Shown: piece after piece, positions 1-5,462 of the stretch
Numbering within the stretch: the stretch's first letter is position 1
How the letters are laid out: each line of letters starts with the position of its first letter
Assembly: GCA_017646945.1 (NCBI GenBank)
Contig: JAGCLN010000120.1
Location: 1 to 5,463 of the forward strand
Direction: 5' to 3'
Length of the DNA stretch: 5,463 nt
Source of the DNA: Clostridia bacterium
Lineage (GTDB): Bacteria > Bacillota > Clostridia > Christensenellales > Borkfalkiaceae
The notes under the pieces: model-generated
Seen by the model: only the letters and a program-made list of their open reading frames with translations
Databases searched by the model: none
Told to the model about the DNA's origin: nothing
Translations under genes and position numbers: made by a program

Positions 1-64
1 ACACAATATCATTATACGCAAGGCTAAAATATAAAGTTACCATAAAAAAAATTTTAAATTTATA

Positions 65-92
65 TTGAAATTATATATTTTTATGGTATAAT
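65..92 (+). promoter_or_regulatory. Promoter of the 174-aa hypothetical gene (extended -10)
   Basis: TTGAAA (65-70), a 16-nt spacer and a perfect TATAAT (87-92) preceded by TGG, which gives an extended -10. An A/T-rich tract just upstream (about 46-63) could serve as an UP element. The expected transcription start is near 99, giving a leader of about 24 nt before the ATG at 123. An AAGAGGTG ribosome binding site lies at 111-118. The match to the housekeeping sigma consensus is seen directly; promoter activity is inferred. Confidence 0.75.
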
Positions 93-122
93 CAAATAAA
101 CATTAAATTAAAGAGGTGTTAT

Positions 123-647
123 ATGAGTATTTTGGAAAATTTATTTCCTTATAGTAGCAAAAAAGCGGAAAAAGTTATGTTGAACTCACTCCGTAAAGAG
201 AATTTCCCCGGTGTAGGTAAAGATTACAAAAAGTATTTTACTACTGAAATTCACTCTTCTTACGGTAAAACCGCAAAAGCGGAAATTAAATATAGGTCAA
301 CTGGTTTATACCGTGGTAATTTATGCGCTTTTAGTAACTTTACTAGATATAAGCGCAATGGTAAAGGCCCTTGGCAATACGAAGTTAAGGTTGGCTTAAC
401 TTTCTACGGTATTGATATTTCAAACAAGGCGTTCGCATCAACTCAAGCGGAAATTAGAAAGCAATATCCTAAAGTTTCTTTCTCATTCTATCCGTCGGGT
501 ATTGACATTTATTATATTTCTAACACAAAGCAAAAGGGCGATTCGCTTCAAGACACGGTTAGATACTTTGATATCCTTTTCAGTTTGGACCGTTCGTCAA
601 TTTACGATATCATGAACTATATGTACGACCAACAACACAAAAAATAA
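123..647 (+). CDS. Hypothetical protein, 174 aa, unrecognised
   Basis: I do not recognise this protein. It starts with ATG behind an AAGAGGTG ribosome binding site about 4-6 nt upstream and ends with TAA. It has no signal peptide and no membrane segment, so it is probably cytosolic. The composition is basic and rich in aromatic residues, with many Tyr, Phe and Lys. An N-terminal helix-like stretch (about residues 10-26, Lys/Glu rich) is followed by a Tyr/Gly/Lys-rich region (about 40-90) that looks beta-rich. Alternating hydrophobic segments at about 87-98 (YEVKVGLTFYGI) and 117-132 (VSFSFYPSGIDIYYIS) suggest beta strands. The C-terminus (about 140-170) looks helical. It is transcribed alone from its own promoter and terminator, so neighbours give no functional hint. 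Codon use resembles the rest of the window, so there is no sign of recent transfer. The good promoter, RBS and terminator make it a real gene; its function is unknown. Confidence 0.8.
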   Translation: MSILENLFPYSSKKAEKVMLNSLRKENFPGVGKDYKKYFTTEIHSSYGKTAKAEIKYRSTGLYRGNLCAFSNFTRYKRNGKGPWQYEVKVGLTFYGIDISNKAFASTQAEIRKQYPKVSFSFYPSGIDIYYISNTKQKGDSLQDTVRYFDILFSLDRSSIYDIMNYMYDQQHKK

Positions 648-650
648 TAT

Positions 651-688
651 AAAAAAATAAAGACCGATAATTTAGGCTTTATTTTTTT
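651..688. terminator. Bidirectional intrinsic terminator between convergent genes
   Basis: The left arm is 651-665 and the right arm 675-688, around the loop 666-674. Two C-G pairs close the loop, A663 is bulged, then one G-C pair and a run of A/T pairs follow. The A-run on one side and T-run on the other provide a U-tract for transcripts in either direction. It lies 3 nt after the stop of the + gene and 5 nt after the stop of the - gene (694), so it probably ends both. Confidence 0.75.
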
Positions 689-693
689 ATTGA

Positions 694-1380
694 TTAGTCG
701 ATATTTTCAAACGCTTTTAAACCAACAACGCTATCAATAGGAAGGGAGAAGAGTATTCCGTGCGCGTCGGTATTCGTACCGGCTTTTTCCATGATTGCTT
801 TCATAATAACATCGCGGGTATCACGGCGAGCAACGATATAAATCATTTCTTTTTCTTCGCTAATGGAAACGCCGAAGAATTTTGCAATTTCCGCTCCCGT
901 ACCAACTGCGCGAACTACCGTGCCACCGCCTGCGCCTGCGCCACGAGCAGCATCCATAACAACGCTTACATTACCTCTGTTTACTATAGTTATTATCAAT
1001 ACGGTTTTACTTTCAGTATTCGTCATATTTTCTTTCTCCTTCTTCTCAATGGGATTTTCACCTACGAAATGTTTTAAAGAACTCATTCCGCCAACGCTAT
1101 CTAACGGAACTAAAACGGCGATACCGTTTCCTAAGGAAGATATATCCATTTCAACGATAAGCCCCTTTAAAATCTCGCCCATTTTATCTTCGGTAATCAT
1201 TGTTTGAAACATTACTTTTTCAGTTTTTTCAAGCCCTAACAAACTAAGCGTGCTTTCGCTTGCCGTACCGTTGCAAAGCAAGGTTATAACGCTTTTTACG
1301 TCATGGCGGTGGAAGAAATCAAGGTAATCTTCCGAATATTCTCTTTTTGTTATAACAATTAAATATTTTAAACCTTTCAT
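694..1380 (-). CDS. PII-like signalling protein with two tandem PII-type domains
   Basis: 228 aa, about twice the usual 100-112 aa of a PII protein. The C-terminal domain (about residues 125-223) fits a PII-family pattern: a beta strand KTVLIITIV, then NRG (134-136), a helix with AARGAGAGGGT (144-154), GTG (160-162), FG (169-170), EKE (176-178) and a closing GILFSLPIDSVVG strand (208-220). The N-terminal domain (about 3-103) follows the same order, with GT at 38-39, LG at 48-49 and GIAVLVPLDSVGG (86-98). It lacks NRG and the glycine-rich loop, so it has diverged and may not bind the same ligand. A charged Lys/Glu linker (about 107-124) joins them. PII proteins are cytosolic trimers that sense adenine nucleotides and often 2-oxoglutarate and bind target proteins; ligand and target here are inferred only. 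It sits 11 nt after the DUF1538 membrane protein, with an AAGGGGG RBS (1387-1393) overlapping that gene's stop, so translation is likely coupled. The membrane protein is the obvious candidate partner. Confidence 0.82.
   Translation of the reverse strand: MKGLKYLIVITKREYSEDYLDFFHRHDVKSVITLLCNGTASESTLSLLGLEKTEKVMFQTMITEDKMGEILKGLIVEMDISSLGNGIAVLVPLDSVGGMSSLKHFVGENPIEKKEKENMTNTESKTVLIITIVNRGNVSVVMDAARGAGAGGGTVVRAVGTGAEIAKFFGVSISEEKEMIYIVARRDTRDVIMKAIMEKAGTNTDAHGILFSLPIDSVVGLKAFENID
1024..1041 (-). promoter_or_regulatory. Possible internal translation start for the second PII domain
   Basis: On the minus strand an AAGGAG (1036-1041) stands 9 nt before an in-frame ATG (1024-1026, Met119) in the linker between the two PII-like domains. 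Initiation here would yield a 110-aa stand-alone PII-like protein, which is the normal family length. The linker is Lys/Glu rich, and AAG-GAG-AAA codons create such motifs by chance, so use of this start is uncertain. Confidence 0.35.
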
Positions 1381-1391
1381 ATTCTTCCCCC

Positions 1392-2927
1392 TTATTCAAT
1401 AATTTCTTCAACGACGTTAAGCTCTGTGATTTTTTGCTTAATCTTAGCCTTTTTAATCTTAAAGATTAAACCTAAAATTTGAATTGTGATAAGCGGTGTC
1501 ATCGCAACCATAGCGACAACGCCGAAACCTTGAGTTGCTACGTTCATTCCAACCGAACTACAAATACCAAGTGCAAGTGGCATTAGAAAACTTGCAGTCA
1601 TAGCGCCCGATGCAACGCCACCTGAGTCAAACGCGATAGCGGTGAACATATCTGGAACAATAAATGTTAGTATTAACGCAATTAAATATCCCGGAATTAA
1701 AAAATACATAATAGGGATATCGAACAATATTCTAAGCATTGCAAGACCAACTGATACCGCAACGCCTATCATAAGGCTAAACCTGAGTGCTTTTTTAGGA
1801 ATTGCGCCCGAAGTTATTTCGTAAACTTGCTTAGTTAATACGTGAACTGCGGGTTCTGCCGCAACAACGAAGTAGCCTATAAGCATACCGATAGGAACGA
1901 TTATCCAATTATAAGATAATTTACCGATTGCTTCGCCTAAATAACTACCAACGGGCAAGAAGCCAACGTTAACACCCGTTAAGAACAGCACTAAGCCTAA
2001 ATAAGTGTAAATAACACCTATTAAAATTCTATCAACGTTATGCCTTGAAAGTTTCGTTCCTAAAAGTTGGAAAATGAAGAAAAATGCAACGATAGGCAAT
2101 AGCGCGATAGCAACTTCTTTAAAATAGTGGGGGATAGCAACTAAGAAAACGTAGAGTAAATCTTTAGAGTTATCAACAATATTTATAGTTTCCGCTCCCG
2201 TATCTATTGAAGTTGGCTTAAAAATAATGCCGAGAATCATTACCGCTATGATAGGACCGATTGAGCATAGAGCAGTAAGACCGAAACCGTCGGTTTCCGC
2301 ACTCTTATCGCTGCGCATAGCCGCAACGCCCGTACCGATTGCAATAATGAACGGAACGCTCATAGGCCCTGTGGTTACGCCACCAGAATCAAACGCTAAT
2401 GGAATGAAAGCATCGGGAACAAACGAAGAAAGAATAAACACAACGGCGTATGAGAAGATTAAAAGGTAAGATAATTTCACTTTTAATACAATTCTTAAAA
2501 ATGCGATGACTAAGAAAACGCCCACGCCTACGCCTACCGACAAAATAAGCGTCCACGAATTCATAGTTTTAGTAAGTTGTGATGCAAGAACTTGCAAATC
2601 GGGTTCGGAAATCGTTATTAAAACGCCCACGATAAAACAAACTGGAACGATTATCCAAATCTTTTTCGTTCTCATAACGGATGTGCCAACGTATTCGCCG
2701 ATAGGCGTCATCGCGGTATCCGCGCCGAGAGTAAATAAGCCCATACCAACACTAACGAGTAGTGCGCCTACAATAAAAGATAAGAGTAGGCCGTTATCTA
2801 ACGGAACGATGGTAAAACAAAGAAATAAAACGATTGCCGTAATGGGTAATACGGATGAAAACGCTTCTTTTACTTTTTGTGAAATTATAGTTCTATCTAA
2901 AATTAAGAAATGAGAACGCCTTTTCAT
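1392..2927 (-). CDS. DUF1538-type polytopic membrane protein (putative transporter)
   Basis: 511 aa and very hydrophobic, with roughly 12-14 membrane segments. It is an internal duplication: SEPDLQVL (107-114) recurs as AEPAVHVL (357-364), AFDSGGVTTGPM (178-189) as AFDSGGVASGAM (432-443), and a DGFG element (213-216) as QGFG (466-469), an offset of about 250 residues. I recognise this as the DUF1538 family, whose substrate I do not know. The inverted or parallel repeats and conserved AFDSGG and (S/A)EP motifs inside membrane regions resemble a secondary transporter or channel; that role is inference. The start is placed at 2927 because AAGGAG (2934-2939) lies 6 nt upstream and the promoter lies just beyond. 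The longer reading from TTG at 2984 begins inside the -35 box and would precede the transcript. The C-terminus (about 490-511) is a charged cytosolic tail. It is the first gene of an operon with the downstream PII-like gene (11-nt gap), which likely regulates it. Confidence 0.85.
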   Translation of the reverse strand: MKRRSHFLILDRTIISQKVKEAFSSVLPITAIVLFLCFTIVPLDNGLLLSFIVGALLVSVGMGLFTLGADTAMTPIGEYVGTSVMRTKKIWIIVPVCFIVGVLITISEPDLQVLASQLTKTMNSWTLILSVGVGVGVFLVIAFLRIVLKVKLSYLLIFSYAVVFILSSFVPDAFIPLAFDSGGVTTGPMSVPFIIAIGTGVAAMRSDKSAETDGFGLTALCSIGPIIAVMILGIIFKPTSIDTGAETINIVDNSKDLLYVFLVAIPHYFKEVAIALLPIVAFFFIFQLLGTKLSRHNVDRILIGVIYTYLGLVLFLTGVNVGFLPVGSYLGEAIGKLSYNWIIVPIGMLIGYFVVAAEPAVHVLTKQVYEITSGAIPKKALRFSLMIGVAVSVGLAMLRILFDIPIMYFLIPGYLIALILTFIVPDMFTAIAFDSGGVASGAMTASFLMPLALGICSSVGMNVATQGFGVVAMVAMTPLITIQILGLIFKIKKAKIKQKITELNVVEEIIE

Positions 2928-2933
2928 TTTAAT

Positions 2934-2939
2934 CTCCTT
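2934..2939 (-). promoter_or_regulatory. RBS fixing the DUF1538 gene start
   Basis: AAGGAG on the minus strand, 6 nt before the ATG at 2927. It sets the start there and not at the upstream in-frame TTG. Confidence 0.85.
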
Positions 2940-2955
2940 GTTTTTTGCTGTGAAT

Positions 2956-2984
2956 AGTATACCAAATAAACTTTTAAAAGTCAA
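2956..2984 (-). promoter_or_regulatory. Promoter of the DUF1538-PII operon
   Basis: Read on the minus strand: TTGACT (2984-2979), a 17-nt spacer and TATACT (2961-2956), with TGG immediately before the -10 as an extended element. The expected transcription start is near 2949, giving a leader of only about 22 nt with the RBS. No leader hairpin or riboswitch fits in that space. The consensus match is seen directly; activity is inferred. Confidence 0.8.
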
Positions 2985-3000
2985 TTAGGAATATATATTA

Positions 3001-3087
3001 TATATTGATTGGTTTTTTCGCCTTTTTTACACTATATATTGACAAATAATTTTATAATCACAAAATTTTCTACAATATATTGACAAA
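3001..3087 (+). repeat. Three TATATTGA direct repeats in the divergent control region
   Basis: TATATTGA occurs at 3001-3008, 3035-3042 and 3076-3083. The last two extend to a shared 12-mer, TATATTGACAAA (3035-3046 and 3076-3087). Start-to-start spacings are 34 and 41 nt, the second close to four helical turns. The third copy contains the -35 box of the uraA promoter. They could be operator sites for a regulator of one or both operons, or a duplicated promoter fragment. The repeats are seen; the role is inference. Confidence 0.45.
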
Positions 3088-3108
3088 CGCGCGTATGCGT
3101 GATAATAT
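3080..3108 (+). promoter_or_regulatory. Promoter of the uraA-upp operon
   Basis: A perfect TTGACA (3080-3085), a 17-nt spacer and TAATAT (3103-3108) with TGA just before it as an extended -10. GATAAT at 3101-3106 with a 15-nt spacer is a poorer alternative. The expected start is near 3115, leaving a leader of about 37 nt. That is too short for a PyrR-type attenuator, so any pyrimidine control would have to act at initiation or elsewhere. The spacer carries a GC-rich palindrome, ACGCGCGT (3087-3094), followed by GCGT at 3097-3100. Confidence 0.75.
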
Positions 3109-3139
3109 ATTTTAAATGGCTTTCGCCAAATTATACTAT

Positions 3140-3144
3140 AGGAG
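3140..3144 (+). promoter_or_regulatory. RBS fixing the uraA start
   Basis: AGGAG, 7 nt before the ATG at 3152. The upstream in-frame ATG at 3116 has no RBS and sits at the predicted transcription start, so 3152 is preferred. Confidence 0.85.
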
Positions 3145-3151
3145 AAAATAT

Positions 3152-4687
3152 ATGGCAAAAAATTTAGTTTATGACGTTCATGAAACGCCAAAGTTCAACA
3201 AACTCATAATCTTCGCGCTTCAACAATTACTTGCAATTCTTGCTGCAACAATTGCTGTGCCAAGCATTATCGGTTTACCAACACAAATTCCCGCGGCTAT
3301 TTTCGGCGCAGGTATCGGTACACTCGTTTACCAACTTTTCACAAGGTTTAAGAGCCCCGTGTTCCTTGGAAGTTCGTTTGCATTCCTTAACTCGCTTGCA
3401 GTTGCTATAACCTATGGTTATTGCGGTATCGTTCTCGGTTCAATCGTAGCAGGTCTCGTTTACGTTGCAATCGCGCTCGTTATCCACTTTGTTGGTACTG
3501 ACTGGGTTGCTAAGCTTATGCCCCCCGTTATTATCGGACCTACCGTTGCTCTTATCGGTTTATCTCTTGCAGTAAACGCTATGGGCGATATTACTAAGGC
3601 AAACGCAAGCACTTGGAACCAAACTTACAACCTCGTTGCGCTTCTTTGCGGTTTAGTTACTTTCGCAACCGTAGTTATTTGTTCAACTCAAAAGAAGTTC
3701 ACAATGCCTAAACTTATTCCTTTTATTTTAGGTATTGGCGCAGGTTATATAACTGCATGGTTATTTACCATTATCGGTATTTTAACTAATTGCGATTACT
3801 TAATGATTGTCGACTGGTCTGCCATAAAAGCAAACTTCGTTGATCAAAGTGGTGAATTTACCGGTCTTTCAGCCTTCTTAACTGCTCCTAAATTTGCGTT
3901 ATTTGAAGGTATTAAAGAACTTATGAATGGTGAAGTAGGTTCTGAAATTATGAAGGCAAGCAAATCAAGCGCAACCGTTATTACTTGGGGTGGCGTTGCA
4001 GAAGTTCTTATCGCGTTCCTTCCCGTTGCACTCGTTGTATTTGCAGAACACATCGCTGACCACAAAAACCTTTCTACTATTATTGAAAAAGACCTTATTA
4101 AAGAACCCGGTTTAAAGAGAACCTTACTTGGTGACGGCGTTGGTTCAATCGCAGGTACTTTACTCGGCATTTGCCCGAACACTACTTACGGCGAATCAGT
4201 AGGTTGCGTAGCAATTACCAAAAACGCATCGGTATTTACTATTACGGTTACTGCAATAATGTGTATCGTATTATCGTTCATTTCACCGATAATGGTTATT
4301 CTTCAATCTATTCCTTCTTGCGTAATGGGTGGCGTTTGCCTTACCTTATACGGCTTTATCGCAGTATCTGGTCTTAAGATGTTTAAAGAAGTTGACCTTT
4401 CTGAAAACAAGAACCTTTTCGTTGTATCTGCTATCTTAATCGCAGGTATCGGCGGTTTAACTATCCAAATTCCTTACACAAGTGAAATTGCTACGGTATT
4501 CTTCGTTGATTATTCTAGCGGTGCTGCTGAATTAGCATCTAAACTTGATGGTTTCACTAAGGTTATCAAAGTTACGCCTATCGCAACCGCGCTTATCTTA
4601 GGTATTGTAACTAACTTCGTTTTAGGTAAGATTGAAAAGAGTAAATTCGGCAAAGAACCCGAAGAAACTAAAGAAATTGCCGAATAA
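3152..4687 (+). CDS. uraA: Uracil permease, NCS2 family
   Basis: 511 aa, polytopic, matching the nucleobase:cation symporter-2 (NAT/NCS2) family and closest in motif content to UraA/PyrP uracil permeases. It imports uracil across the cytoplasmic membrane, in the family by proton symport. Visible signatures are LGSSFAF (72-78, the TM3 strand region), AEHIADH (298-304) with the substrate-site Glu299, and the PNTTYGES family signature (342-349) with Glu348, which correspond to the Glu241 and Glu290 positions of E. coli UraA. At the position of E. coli His245 there is Asp303, followed by His304. The protein is about 80 residues longer than the roughly 430-aa E. coli enzyme as I remember it. Most of the extra sequence lies between Trp222 and Glu299, with a further stretch near 435-480. 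The start at 3152 follows the AGGAG RBS. upp follows after 11 nt, which strongly supports uracil as substrate. Confidence 0.92.
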   Translation: MAKNLVYDVHETPKFNKLIIFALQQLLAILAATIAVPSIIGLPTQIPAAIFGAGIGTLVYQLFTRFKSPVFLGSSFAFLNSLAVAITYGYCGIVLGSIVAGLVYVAIALVIHFVGTDWVAKLMPPVIIGPTVALIGLSLAVNAMGDITKANASTWNQTYNLVALLCGLVTFATVVICSTQKKFTMPKLIPFILGIGAGYITAWLFTIIGILTNCDYLMIVDWSAIKANFVDQSGEFTGLSAFLTAPKFALFEGIKELMNGEVGSEIMKASKSSATVITWGGVAEVLIAFLPVALVVFAEHIADHKNLSTIIEKDLIKEPGLKRTLLGDGVGSIAGTLLGICPNTTYGESVGCVAITKNASVFTITVTAIMCIVLSFISPIMVILQSIPSCVMGGVCLTLYGFIAVSGLKMFKEVDLSENKNLFVVSAILIAGIGGLTIQIPYTSEIATVFFVDYSSGAAELASKLDGFTKVIKVTPIATALILGIVTNFVLGKIEKSKFGKEPEETKEIAE

Positions 4688-4701
4688 GGAGAATTATTTT
4701 G
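4686..4701 (+). promoter_or_regulatory. RBS and TTG start of upp, overlapping the uraA stop
   Basis: AAGGAG (4686-4691) overlaps the uraA TAA stop (4685-4687) and stands 7 nt before a TTG (4699-4701). No in-frame ATG occurs until residue 29, which lies beyond the conserved FDH-LIKHK N-terminus, so TTG is the start. The overlap suggests coupled translation. Confidence 0.85.
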
Positions 4702-5340
4702 AAAAAATACGATAACGTAGTCATTTTTGACCACACACTTATTAAACATAAAATAGCAATACTTCGTGACGAAAAAACGAGTATGAAAGAGTTTAGAGAA
4801 CTCGTTGAAGAAATTACTACGCTTATGACTTACGAGTGTTTAAAAGACGGTGTTCCCACCGTTCAAAAGGAAGTTAAAACTCCGCTTGAAACTTGCACTC
4901 AACAGTTCGTTAAAGATAATTCTATCGTAATCGTTCCTATTTTAAGAGCAGGTCTTGGTATGGTAAACGGAATTCACGTTTTATTCCCGTCTGCAAGAGT
5001 AGGTCATATCGGTATGTATCGCGATGAAGAAACTTTACAACCACACTCATACTACTGCAAACTTCCCGCAGGTATTGAAGATTGCTTAGTTTTAGTTGTT
5101 GACCCCATGCTTGCTACCGGTGGTAGCGCGTGCGATGCAATTGCCGAACTTAAAAAACGCGGTTGCAAGAACATTAAGTTTATGGGTATTATCGGTGCGC
5201 CCGAAGGCGTTTCTAAGGTTGCCGAAGCGCATCCTGACGTTGATATTTACGTTTCTACCTTAGATAGATGCTTAAATGAACACGGTTACATTTTACCGGG
5301 TTTAGGCGATGCGGGTGATAGACTTTTCGGTACAAAATAA
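4699..5340 (+). CDS. upp: Uracil phosphoribosyltransferase
   Basis: 213 aa, close to the usual 208-210 aa of Upp. It is a cytosolic salvage enzyme that converts uracil and PRPP to UMP and pyrophosphate. Family hallmarks are all present: FDHTLIKHK near the N-terminus (10-18), PILRAGLGM (80-88) with the PRPP-contacting Arg83, the PRPP loop VVDPMLATGGSA (133-144), and the uracil-binding C-terminal segment GYILPGLGDAGDRLFGT (196-212). No key residue appears missing. It begins with TTG behind a strong RBS, 11 nt after uraA, so import and phosphoribosylation are made from one transcript. UMP formation traps the imported base. The gene ends in TAA just ahead of a strong terminator. Confidence 0.97.
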   Translation: MKKYDNVVIFDHTLIKHKIAILRDEKTSMKEFRELVEEITTLMTYECLKDGVPTVQKEVKTPLETCTQQFVKDNSIVIVPILRAGLGMVNGIHVLFPSARVGHIGMYRDEETLQPHSYYCKLPAGIEDCLVLVVDPMLATGGSACDAIAELKKRGCKNIKFMGIIGAPEGVSKVAEAHPDVDIYVSTLDRCLNEHGYILPGLGDAGDRLFGTK

Positions 5341-5344
5341 TTTT

Positions 5345-5380
5345 AAATGCAGGTTACTTGAAGAACCTGCATTTTTTTCT
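5345..5380 (+). terminator. Intrinsic terminator of the uraA-upp operon
   Basis: A perfect 11-bp stem (5345-5355 with 5364-5374), an 8-nt loop (5356-5363) and a T-tract that runs through 5378. The stem carries a GC core (GCAGG/CCTGC). It begins 4 nt after the upp stop codon. Confidence 0.93.
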
Positions 5381-5393
5381 TTACCTTTCATTT

Positions 5394-5410
5394 TTATTAT
5401 TAGATAATAA
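5394..5410. repeat. AT-only palindrome downstream of upp
   Basis: TTATTAT (5394-5400), TAG, then ATAATAA (5404-5410): a perfect 7-bp inverted repeat around 3 nt. It is too AT-rich for a stable RNA hairpin. It lies 4 nt before the ATG of the short ORF at the window edge, so an operator is conceivable, but chance is also plausible in such AT-rich DNA. Confidence 0.3.
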
Positions 5411-5414
5411 CACT

Positions 5415-5462
5415 ATGAAACAGAACCACGTATTAATTATTGAAAACAATGCACTTAACTAG
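5415..5462 (+). other. 15-codon ORF at the window edge, doubtful
   Basis: ATG (5415) to TAG (5460-5462) encodes MKQNHVLIIENNALN. The peptide resembles the first strand and acidic pocket of a response-regulator receiver domain (compare the VLIVEDN-x-LNR pattern). There is no clear ribosome binding site, the reading frame closes at once, and the window ends one base later. It may be the broken or frameshifted start of a downstream gene, a leader peptide, or chance. Confidence 0.2.

Noticed and set aside
1..64. End of an upstream gene or a structured RNA at the left edge
   Set aside because: No open frame, terminator-like hairpin or conserved RNA feature is visible in this AT-rich stretch.
412..615. 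Overlapping 67-aa ORF inside the hypothetical gene
   Set aside because: It is out of frame within a gene that has its own promoter, RBS and terminator, and has no RBS of its own.
760..1207. Plus-strand ORFs of 105 and 114 aa opposite the PII-like gene
   Set aside because: They lie antisense to a well-supported coding region, have no RBS and give low-complexity protein with no family features.
1642..2913. Plus-strand ORFs opposite the DUF1538 gene
   Set aside because: They mirror the codon bias of a real membrane-protein gene on the other strand and have no RBS or recognisable domain.
3039..3058. Second uraA promoter from TTGACA at 3039 and TATAAT at 3053
   Set aside because: The spacer is only 8 nt, far from the required 16-18, and neither box has a suitable partner elsewhere.
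3116..3151. Upstream ATG start for uraA (adds 12 residues)
   Set aside because: It has no RBS, coincides with the predicted transcript start, and the ATG at 3152 has AGGAG 7 nt upstream.
3109..3151. PyrR-type attenuator or riboswitch in the uraA leader
   Set aside because: The leader is about 37 nt with only a 4-bp TGGC/GCCA stem (3117-3128) and no terminator hairpin.
3844..4749. Antisense and out-of-frame ORFs across uraA
   Set aside because: They are shadows of the uraA frame, with no translation signals or plausible domains.
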